Origin: Patulibacter sp.
GTDB taxonomy: Bacteria; Actinomycetota; Thermoleophilia; Solirubrobacterales; Solirubrobacteraceae
Direction of reading: 5' to 3'
Assembly (NCBI GenBank): GCA_031119595.1
Contig: JAVHXX010000219.1
Location: 1-7,416 of the forward strand
Length of the DNA stretch: 7,416 bases
The position numbers and the translations under genes were made by a program. A model generated the notes under the pieces. It did not search any database. It had not been told where the DNA came from and was given only the letters and a program-made list of their open reading frames with translations. Below are positions 1 to 4,814 of the stretch, in pieces; position 1 is the stretch's first letter, and every line of letters begins with the position of its first letter.

Positions 1-147
1 CAGCGCCGGGTCGAGGCGCTCGTCCGGCACGTCGAGGACGAGCTTGTAGAGCCGGTCGGGCGAGAGCGGACCGCGGACGGAGTTGTAGCGGGCGTGGGGC
101 GCGTAGGTCGGCGCGTCGGTTCCGACCGATATCAGCTGGTACTGCAC
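1..147 (-). CDS. Partial minus-strand reading frame, unknown product, runs off the window start
   Basis: On the minus strand the frame is open from a TAG at 171-169 to the window edge and reads ...APTYAPHARYNSVRGPL... followed by SPDRLYKLVLDVPDERLDPAL. From about position 118 leftward nearly every codon ends in G or C and the codon choice looks like real coding sequence; the plus strand over the same bases has no sensible product and has stops at 47-49 and 104-106 in the nuclease frame. GTG at 147-145 is the only obvious start, but it is followed by a rare ATA codon and has no clear ribosome binding site, so the true gene may also be truncated at a junction near 130. I do not recognise the family. 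The C-terminal part lies outside the window. It is tail-to-tail incompatible with the nuclease fragment on its right: both coding signals end abruptly at nearly the same place. Confidence 0.4.
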   Translation of the reverse strand, partial: MQYQLISVGTDAPTYAPHARYNSVRGPLSPDRLYKLVLDVPDERLDPAL

Positions 148-193
148 CCTCGAACTGGCCCGAGCGACCTATCCCGACCAACCGGATCACAAG

Positions 194-946
194 TTGGCGT
201 CGCTGTGCGACCGGCTCGGGATCGTCCTGGTTTCGCACCACGACGCGGCGCACGACGCCTTCGCCTGCGCACAGCTCGGAGCCCACCTCATGTCCACGCT
301 CGACGTCTCTTCCATGGCAGACGCGTACGGCGCCGCACTACGGATGCGGCAGGCCTCGCCGGGGACCGTGGTCCATCGCTACACGCGGCGGTCGAGTCAC
401 CCGAAGATTGGCCCGGGAGTGTGGACCGATGAGGATGTCTCCACCGCACAGCGAGCCGTGGATCTCTGGCTCGCCGGGGCGAAGCTCCGCGAAATCGACG
501 AGCAGCTGGGCACTGCGCTCGGCTCGGCGGGTTCGCTGATGCAGCGCCTGCGCAAGAACGGTCTGCCGGTCCCCGCGAAGACGCGCGGCAGGGGCGCGAC
601 GTGGGACGGTCCCGTACCGGAGTCGCTCACCGTGACCCGCGAGCATTTGGGTCGCCGACTCGCCATGGCCAGCGACACCCCCGCTGACGCACGCGTCGTC
701 GTGTTCACCGGCGAAGTGGATCCGTTGTCGCAGGAGGTCGATCGCTCGACGCTCGAAGCTGCGGCGGCCACGAGCGGTTGGATCGTTCGCGGATCGGTCT
801 CGCGGCGCACGACCGTCGTGGTCGTGTGCGACCCGCTGTTCACGGGAACCAAGCGACAAAAGGCGATCGACTTGGGCATCCGATGCGTGAGCCCGGCAGA
901 GTTCGTCGCCGAGCTGAACGCGGGCGCACAGGCGGTGGTGGCCTGA
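194..946 (+). CDS. 5'-truncated DnaQ-like (DEDDh) exonuclease with C-terminal BRCT domain
   Basis: Family members remove nucleotides 3' to 5' from DNA or RNA, usually in proofreading or repair. Numbered from the TTG at 194, the ExoIII motif HxAxxD is present as H16, A18 and D21. Similarity to the family extends upstream in frame to about position 137 (WYCTLELARATYPDQPDHK), but a TAG at 104-106 closes the frame and the ExoI (DxE) and ExoII motifs are absent. The TTG lies inside the conserved block, so it is probably not a genuine start, and an active nuclease is unlikely. Residues about 77-130 look like a small helical HTH-type segment (WLAGAKLREIDEQLG). Residues about 166-242 are a BRCT domain, with FTGEVD at 171-176, GW at 195-196, SVSRRTT and a C-terminal GIRCVSPAEF. 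Third-position GC is about 80% by hand count over the first ~120 codons, lower than in the neighbours, which suggests separate ancestry. Confidence is high for the domains and low for the start. Confidence 0.7.
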   Translation: MASLCDRLGIVLVSHHDAAHDAFACAQLGAHLMSTLDVSSMADAYGAALRMRQASPGTVVHRYTRRSSHPKIGPGVWTDEDVSTAQRAVDLWLAGAKLREIDEQLGTALGSAGSLMQRLRKNGLPVPAKTRGRGATWDGPVPESLTVTREHLGRRLAMASDTPADARVVVFTGEVDPLSQEVDRSTLEAAAATSGWIVRGSVSRRTTVVVVCDPLFTGTKRQKAIDLGIRCVSPAEFVAELNAGAQAVVA

Positions 947-954
947 CCGCCGGT

Positions 955-995
955 GTCCGCGACGCCCGCCGCGCGACCGTCGCGGTCACGCGGAC
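955..995 (+). terminator. Possible nested hairpin terminator after the nuclease gene
   Basis: Nine bases after the TGA, GTCCGCG (955-961) can pair with CGCGGAC (989-995), and inside it GACCG (975-979) pairs with CGGTC (983-987) around a TCG loop. There is no T-run, as is common for high-GC bacteria. In sequence this rich in GC, such stems also arise by chance. Confidence 0.3.
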
Positions 996-1027
996 GGGCC
1001 GCGCCCTCGGACGCTTGTCGAGCCGGG

Positions 1028-1047
1028 ACCGGAATCCGTCCTCCGGT
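1028..1047. promoter_or_regulatory. Inverted repeat upstream of the 1096 promoter
   Basis: ACCGGA (1028-1033) and TCCGGT (1042-1047) form a perfect 6-bp inverted repeat with an 8-nt spacer, ending 13 nt before the -35 element at 1061. It could be an operator half-site pair or a chance repeat. No copy was noticed at the other promoters. Confidence 0.18.
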
Positions 1048-1060
1048 GGCGCGCAACCGC

Positions 1061-1088
1061 TCAAGCGCGCGACGCTGCGTGTCGACGC
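1061..1088 (+). promoter_or_regulatory. Sigma-28-like promoter (TCAAG-N15-GTCGACGC) for the 1096 gene
   Basis: TCAAG at 1061-1065 is followed by 15 nt and GTCGACGC at 1081-1088; seven bases later comes the ATG at 1096. The layout matches the promoters at 2614 and 4780 base for base in spacing. The sigma-28 family (FliA, SigD, WhiG) recognises roughly TAAA-N15/16-GCCGATAA, and this site fits with a shifted -35 and a weaker -10. Transcription would begin at or next to the ATG, so the mRNA is predicted to be leaderless. Confidence 0.55.
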
Positions 1089-1095
1089 CCCGGAC

Positions 1096-1737
1096 ATGAG
1101 CAACGACCCGACCGTCCAACCCGGCGTCCAGGATCTCTTCGCCGCGGGTCGTGCCTCGGCCGCGCCGCCGCAGCTCGCCGGGCCGTCGCTCGCGAAGCCC
1201 GCCCCAGCGGCGGCGTCGACCGCGACGCCCGCACGTCCGGCCGGCATGACGACGCGCGACAAGCGCCTCGGCGCGGCTGCCGTCCTGTTCGTGGGCGCAT
1301 GCGTGGGCGGCGACGCGATCCTCGAGGAAGGGGTCAGCACGACGGTGCTCGTCTGGATCGGTGTCGTCTTCGCATTGCTCGGGCTCGGCGTGTGGGCCGC
1401 GTCGAAGACGACCCCCGTCGCGACCACCCAGGTCGACCCCGTGGCCCGCGACGCCGTCGAACGCTTCGAGCACAGCGACCGCAAGCTCACGGACATCGCG
1501 CAGTTCGCGATCACGCTCGGCTCCTCGCAGCGGTACCAGCCGGCGTCGTACCGCAAGCTCAACCGTCGCGAGAACCTCCTCCTCACGGGGCCCTGCATCG
1601 GCGTCGGGGCGGGCGCCGCGCTGAAGTACGTCGGGGCCTCGCACGGCGTGACGGTCGACGGCGGCGTGGTCGTCGGGGTCATCGCGACCGTCGCGGTCGG
1701 CGCGTGGTGGTTCCAGCACCGCGGCGAAGGCATCTAG
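1096..1737 (+). CDS. Multi-pass membrane protein of unknown function (213 aa)
   Basis: I do not recognise a family. Residues 1-50 are a Pro/Ala-rich, probably disordered segment without a signal peptide. Hydrophobic stretches at about 58-73, 82-102, 162-180 and 187-206 suggest four membrane helices in two hairpins. Between them lies a soluble loop (about 103-160) with an amphipathic, charged section (ARDAVERFEHSDRKLTDIAQF) and a basic end (YRKLNRREN) just before the third helix. The ATG at 1096 is chosen because the reading frame upstream is not protein-like and because a sigma-28-like promoter places its -10 exactly 7 nt before this codon. There is no Shine-Dalgarno sequence, consistent with leaderless translation. 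The next gene starts 40 nt after the stop with no visible promoter, so the two are probably cotranscribed. The long open frames on the other strand here are composition artefacts. Confidence 0.75.
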   Translation: MSNDPTVQPGVQDLFAAGRASAAPPQLAGPSLAKPAPAAASTATPARPAGMTTRDKRLGAAAVLFVGACVGGDAILEEGVSTTVLVWIGVVFALLGLGVWAASKTTPVATTQVDPVARDAVERFEHSDRKLTDIAQFAITLGSSQRYQPASYRKLNRRENLLLTGPCIGVGAGAALKYVGASHGVTVDGGVVVGVIATVAVGAWWFQHRGEGI

Positions 1738-1777
1738 TCCAGCGGATGTCCGCGCTGCTGCTGCGACCGGTCCCGCG

Positions 1778-2572
1778 ATGAAGCCGCGCGACGTCGACGA
1801 GCTCGCCCGCGAGGCGTACGCCAGCGCGCTGCGTGGCGAGCCGGTGGCGCCACAGGTCGCCGCCGCCGACCTCGTCGATCCGCTGCCTGAGCCGCGCGAT
1901 TTCGCTCGCCTCGACGGCGCCGCGCCGTCCGAGGCGCCCCAGCTCCCCGGCATCCCCGGCGCCTCGCACCGCGCGGCCTCTGCCCTCCCGCGGGCCGCCG
2001 ACGAGCCCGTGTGGCTGCGTCCCCGACCGGCGACGCGGCGCGCGACGGGAGCGTCGTGGATGCCGCGGTCGCGCGGTGGTCGTCCCCGGCGCCCGCTGAC
2101 CCGCACGCAGCTCGCTCAGCGCACGGCGCTCGCGATCCCCTTCGTCACCGTGCTCTTCCGGCCGTGGGAGGCACTCGGCCCCCACGCCCCGGCGAACGCG
2201 GCGCTCGGCCTGGTCATCTGGGCGGTGTTCGTGGTCGGGATGGTGGTGACCGTGCCGCTCTACCTCTGGGCCTCGCGTGATCCGAAGACGCGTCTCGGGG
2301 CGCTCTGGGTGCTGCTCACCGGCGCGTCGAAACGCCAGCCCCTCGGCTACAAGGGCCCCGCGGTCTTCGCCGTCGGGATGACCTTCTACCCCGTGCGCAT
2401 CGTGGTCGGAGTGGCCGGGTTCCACGGCGACGCGGGCAACCAGATCGCCGTCGGCATCGTCGTGCTGGTCGCGCTCGCCTACGGTTTCCGGCCGGCACGC
2501 CTCCGGGCGTTCCGCCAGGCATGGGCCGCCGCCGGTCCGCGCCCCGCGCTCGACACGAAGCCGCTCCGCTGA
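1778..2572 (+). CDS. Membrane protein of unknown function with long cytoplasmic N-terminus (264 aa)
   Basis: I do not recognise a family. The first 110 residues are hydrophilic: a short helix (VDELAREAYASALRG, 6-20), then Pro/Ala-rich sequence, then a strongly basic stretch (RPRPATRR, RSRGGRPRRP, about 81-106) that would stay on the cytoplasmic side by the positive-inside rule. The C-terminal half is hydrophobic, with likely helices at about 141-165, 193-213 and 221-238 and a weaker one at 115-128. The tail (RLRAFRQAW) is basic. It starts 40 nt after the preceding membrane-protein gene, with no TCAAG-type promoter and no clear ribosome binding site in the gap, so cotranscription is likely. 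The ATG is the first plausible start after that gene. Third positions are strongly GC, supporting this frame over the overlapping ones. Confidence 0.7.
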   Translation: MKPRDVDELAREAYASALRGEPVAPQVAAADLVDPLPEPRDFARLDGAAPSEAPQLPGIPGASHRAASALPRAADEPVWLRPRPATRRATGASWMPRSRGGRPRRPLTRTQLAQRTALAIPFVTVLFRPWEALGPHAPANAALGLVIWAVFVVGMVVTVPLYLWASRDPKTRLGALWVLLTGASKRQPLGYKGPAVFAVGMTFYPVRIVVGVAGFHGDAGNQIAVGIVVLVALAYGFRPARLRAFRQAWAAAGPRPALDTKPLR

Positions 2573-2613
2573 CACCGCTCGCTACGCGCCGTCCACCACT
2601 GGTCGAGCCGAGA

Positions 2614-2641
2614 TCAAGTGCGTTCGTCGTGGCGCCGATCC
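2614..2641 (+). promoter_or_regulatory. Sigma-28-like promoter (TCAAG-N15-GCCGATCC) for the 2649 gene
   Basis: TCAAG at 2614-2618, exactly 15 nt, then GCCGATCC at 2634-2641, the best match in the window to the sigma-28 -10 consensus GCCGATAA (6 of 8). The ATG follows after 7 nt, as at the 1096 and 4815 genes. The spacer differs from the other two, so the shared parts are those expected of -35 and -10 elements. A leaderless transcript is predicted. Confidence 0.6.
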
Positions 2642-2648
2642 CGCACCT

Positions 2649-3122
2649 ATGAGCGACCTCCCCTTCGATCCGAACGGCTCCACGCCGCGGCCCGCGTCCG
2701 TGTCGGAGGCGCTGCGTGCGAGCGCCCGCCAGGCGGCCGCGCCGATCCGTTCGAGCGTCGCACCGCCCGGCTTCCAGACCCCGGCCGCGTCGACCGCACC
2801 TCCTGGCTTCCTGCCGACCGCTGCGTCGACCGCGCCCCCTGGCGGTCGCCCGGCTCCGGGTTCGCTCTCGGGCTGCGCCGACCCGGCCGCCGAGGCGGCC
2901 CGGATCCTCGCGACGCCCACGCCGCGCCACGGCACCACGACCGGCGAGCGCATCGGCAGTGTGCTGATGAGTCGATGGGGCGGTCGCCACTTCAGCCTCG
3001 GTGAGGTCGTCGCGATGGACGCGGCCGAGGCGCTGTTCGGGCACGTGGGCCGCGGCGCCGGCGGAGTCGTCTCCGAGGTGCTCGACACCCTGGCCGGCGG
3101 CTCCGGCTGGATCCGCCCGTAG
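2649..3122 (+). CDS. Small soluble protein with Pro/Ala/Ser-rich repeats (157 aa)
   Basis: I do not recognise a family. No signal peptide or membrane helix is visible. The first 90 residues are of low complexity and probably disordered, and include imperfect 12-residue repeats APPGFxxxAAST at 38-49 and 50-61, with a degenerate third copy (APPGG...) at 62-72. The last 65 residues look folded: TTTGERIGSVLMSRWGGRHFSLGEVVAMDAAEALF, then a Gly-rich turn and an amphipathic helix (GGVVSEVLDTLAGG) ending in GWIRP. There is one cysteine (C76). The start is fixed by the sigma-28-like promoter 7 nt upstream; there is no ribosome binding site. It has its own promoter after the two membrane-protein genes and meets the minus-strand SPFH operon tail to tail. 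A linker or adaptor role at the membrane would fit the context but is a guess. Confidence 0.7.
   Translation: MSDLPFDPNGSTPRPASVSEALRASARQAAAPIRSSVAPPGFQTPAASTAPPGFLPTAASTAPPGGRPAPGSLSGCADPAAEAARILATPTPRHGTTTGERIGSVLMSRWGGRHFSLGEVVAMDAAEALFGHVGRGAGGVVSEVLDTLAGGSGWIRP
2760..2864 (+). repeat. In-gene 36-nt tandem repeats encoding APPGFxxxAAST
   Basis: Two adjacent 36-nt units (2760-2795 and 2796-2831) match at about 28 of 36 positions by hand comparison. A third, degenerate unit follows to 2864. The reading frame is kept, so the repeats lengthen a flexible Pro/Ala/Ser linker in the protein. They are contiguous and have no spacers, so this is not a CRISPR array. Confidence 0.65.
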
Positions 3123-3132
3123 CGCCCGGCCC

Positions 3133-3154
3133 GTCCGCGGCGACCGCCGCGGAC
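3133..3154. terminator. Perfect 9-bp hairpin between convergent genes
   Basis: GTCCGCGGC (3133-3141) and GCCGCGGAC (3146-3154) pair perfectly around a 4-nt loop (GACC). The hairpin lies in the 49-nt gap between the stop of the plus gene (3122) and the stop of the minus gene (3172-3174), where a bidirectional terminator is expected. There is no T-tract on either side, so termination would rely on the stem or on Rho. Confidence 0.55.
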
Positions 3155-3171
3155 CGTCGCCCCGGCCGCCC

Positions 3172-3444
3172 CTAGCCGCGCCGTGCGAGCCCGAGCGCCT
3201 TCGTCGCCACGGCGACGCACTGGTCGTGCGTCGCCCGGTCGCCCGTCGCGTACCGCGTGGCGGCGATCTCCTCGAGCGCGGCGCGGAGCTTGTCGTTCTC
3301 CGACTTCTGCGCGCCGAGCGCCTCCTCGAGGTAGCGGTAGTCGCGCGCGGGGACGCTGCGCTGGTAGAAGCGCACGCCCTGTACGACGAGCGTCGCCGCG
3401 AACGCGACGAACACGATCGCCGCCCCGAAGACCAGGATCTCCAT
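3172..3444 (-). CDS. Small single-pass membrane protein with coiled coil (90 aa)
   Basis: I do not recognise a named family. Residues 2-26 (EILVFGAAIVFVAFAATLVVQGVRF) form one N-terminal membrane helix with few residues before it. About 39-63 (YLEEALGAQKSENDKLRAALEEIAA) is a heptad-like amphipathic helix that should form a coiled coil. The C-terminal part (TGDRATHDQCVAVATKALGLARRG) is another short helix with one cysteine. It starts 10 nt after the stop of the SPFH gene, and the stop codon itself contributes to a weak ribosome binding site (AGGA, about 9 nt before the ATG), so translation is probably coupled. This arrangement suggests a partner or anchor of the SPFH protein, in the position where SPFH operons often carry NfeD; this protein is not NfeD-like. 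The partnership is inferred from position only. Confidence 0.72.
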   Translation of the reverse strand: MEILVFGAAIVFVAFAATLVVQGVRFYQRSVPARDYRYLEEALGAQKSENDKLRAALEEIAATRYATGDRATHDQCVAVATKALGLARRG

Positions 3445-3454
3445 CGCGGCGGTC

Positions 3455-4648
3455 CTACTTCCCGAGGTTCGCGATCACGTCTTTGAGCGACCCGCCGAGG
3501 ACCTGCGGGTTGCAGCCGTCCGGTCCGCAGAAGGCCTTGATGCGGTCGATCACGGCCTGGTTCGGGTTGAGCTTGTAGGCCTTGGCCTGCGCGAACGCGG
3601 CGCTGCGGGCGCCGCGCGCCTTCGCGATGGCGACGTTGGCGGAGCCGATCGCGGTCTGCCGGTCCTGCTCGGCCTTGAGCTTGGCGTTCGCGGTGGCCGT
3701 GCGGGTGGCCTGGGCGTCCTGGATCTGCTCGTTGACCTTCGGCTGGAAGCGGATGCGGAGGTTCTGGTAGCGGATGTTCTCGAAGTAGTCCTTGCCGTTG
3801 AACGCGGCCTTCAGGCGCACGTCGATCTCCTTGGCGAGCTGGTTGGAGGCCGTCGACAGGTTCTGCGACGTCTCGACCTTCTTCGTCTGGCCCTTCACGG
3901 CGTCGTCCGGGCTGGTGATGTACTGGCAGAGGTTGTTGAGCTGGATGCAGTCGTAACCGCCGATGACCTCGCGGGTCGCATCGGCGACGGCCGGCGCCAG
4001 GCGGGTGCGGAAGAACGCGTTCAGGCCGGCCTCGCTGGAGATCGGCTGGCCGTTCCAGTTCCGGCGGCCGTAGGTGTTGTAGAAGCTCTTCACGAGCGCC
4101 GGGTCGGACGTCAGCTGGAAGAGCCCCTGGCCGTCGACCACGACCTGCACGCCGTCGCGCGTGGGGAACTCGGTCTGGTCGTCGTCGAGGAGCGAGCTCG
4201 TGTCGCGGTCCGTCGTCGGGAGGCAGACCTGCTTGTTGTAGGCCCCGATGAACTTGCGGCCCTCGCCCGGCTGGCGGACCTGCGTGATCGACTTGCCGTC
4301 GAAGAGGCCGCCCTGGATCACGACGCACACCTCGCCGGGGTCGGTCGCCTTGTAGGAGTCGAGGGCGCCGATCACGCCGTAGGCCAGCGCGAGGAACGCG
4401 AACGCCCCGATCACCGTGCCGAGCACGCCGCCGAACACCGCGAACGGCCCGAGGCCACCGCGCCCCGGCGGTCGACCGCTGCCGCTGCCACCCGAGCCGC
4501 CACCGGACTCCGCCTTCGCCTTGCGGCGACCGAACAGCGCCCGCCCCGACGGCGCGTCCGGGCGCGGGTTCAAGGGGGCGTTGAGCCGCATCGAGAGCGG
4601 GTCGTCGTCGTCCGCGTCGCCGGTGGGTGGGTTCACGGAGTCGGGCAT
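3455..4648 (-). CDS. SPFH/band-7 domain membrane protein (prohibitin/flotillin/HflK-like, 397 aa)
   Basis: SPFH proteins form large ring-like or cage-like membrane scaffolds that organise membrane domains or control proteases. Residues 1-67 are hydrophilic, with an acidic patch (DADDDD) and a Gly/Ser-rich linker. About 68-92 is one membrane helix (AVFGGVLGTVIGAFAFLALAYGVIG). About 98-310 is the SPFH region, with the typical opening (PGEVCVVIQGGLFDGKS), a strand-rich middle (DGVQVVVDGQGLFQL) and ENIRYQNLRIRF. About 303-358 is the long Ala/Gln/Lys-rich helix usual after SPFH domains (IQDAQATRTATANAKLKAEQDRQTA). Six cysteines occur, two pairs close together (C234/C241, C374/C379), suggesting disulfides if the domain lies outside the membrane. 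The ATG at 4648 is used because the frame upstream to 4783 runs through the promoter. No ribosome binding site is visible. It is transcribed divergently from the 4815 gene. Confidence 0.85.
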   Translation of the reverse strand: MPDSVNPPTGDADDDDPLSMRLNAPLNPRPDAPSGRALFGRRKAKAESGGGSGGSGSGRPPGRGGLGPFAVFGGVLGTVIGAFAFLALAYGVIGALDSYKATDPGEVCVVIQGGLFDGKSITQVRQPGEGRKFIGAYNKQVCLPTTDRDTSSLLDDDQTEFPTRDGVQVVVDGQGLFQLTSDPALVKSFYNTYGRRNWNGQPISSEAGLNAFFRTRLAPAVADATREVIGGYDCIQLNNLCQYITSPDDAVKGQTKKVETSQNLSTASNQLAKEIDVRLKAAFNGKDYFENIRYQNLRIRFQPKVNEQIQDAQATRTATANAKLKAEQDRQTAIGSANVAIAKARGARSAAFAQAKAYKLNPNQAVIDRIKAFCGPDGCNPQVLGGSLKDVIANLGK

Positions 4649-4680
4649 GCGGTCTCGGAGGTCGGGGACACGGTACGTAT

Positions 4681-4708
4681 CCAGTCGGTCCAGGTTCGCC
4701 GGTCTTGA
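4681..4708 (-). promoter_or_regulatory. Sigma-28-like promoter candidate for the SPFH operon
   Basis: Read on the minus strand, GCTCAAG (4710-4704) carries the same TCAAG -35 as the three plus-strand promoters. It is followed by 14-15 nt and ACCGACTGG (4689-4681), a partial match to the -10 box. It ends 32 nt before the ATG at 4648, so this transcript would have a short leader of about 25 nt. The weaker -10 and different distance lower confidence. Confidence 0.4.
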
Positions 4709-4738
4709 GCGCGCCCCTGCCGGTGGTGACGCGCCTGC

Positions 4739-4751
4739 GGGAACCGTTCCC
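4739..4751. promoter_or_regulatory. Perfect 13-bp palindrome centred between divergent promoters
   Basis: GGGAAC (4739-4744), C, GTTCCC (4746-4751) is a perfect inverted repeat. It lies 30 nt from the minus-strand -35 (4708) and 28 nt from the plus-strand -35 (4780), almost exactly central. This is the expected placement for a dimeric regulator acting on both the SPFH operon and the 4815 gene. The regulator is unknown. Confidence 0.38.
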
Positions 4752-4779
4752 CGGCGTCCGCCCGCGGGCGCACTGCCGC

Positions 4780-4807
4780 TCAAGCGCGCGTCGGTGCGTG
4801 TCGATCA
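4780..4807 (+). promoter_or_regulatory. Sigma-28-like promoter (TCAAG-N15-GTCGATCA) for the 4815 gene
   Basis: TCAAG at 4780-4784, 15 nt, then GTCGATCA at 4800-4807, then 7 nt to the ATG at 4815. The block 4776-4804 matches 1057-1085 at 27 of 29 positions, spacer included. It faces away from the SPFH promoter across a 166-nt intergenic region. A leaderless mRNA is predicted. Confidence 0.6.
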
Positions 4808-4814
4808 CCGAACC

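Noticed and set aside
397..2106. Minus-strand 569-codon open frame over the nuclease and membrane-protein genes
   Set aside because: Low-complexity Arg/Ala/Gly protein with no recognisable domain, antisense to genes with good codon bias and predicted membrane helices.
2760..2864. CRISPR-like repeat block
   Set aside because: The units are contiguous, imperfect, in frame and encode a Pro/Ala/Ser linker. There are no unique spacers and no cas genes.
3172..3444. NfeD as partner of the SPFH protein
   Set aside because: The 90-aa protein has one N-terminal membrane helix and a coiled coil. It lacks the several membrane helices and C-terminal OB-fold of NfeD.
4649..4783. N-terminal extension of the SPFH protein to 4783
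   Set aside because: The extra 45 residues would be encoded across the promoter elements and palindrome and are Pro/Gly/Arg-rich. The ATG at 4648 lies just downstream of the promoter.
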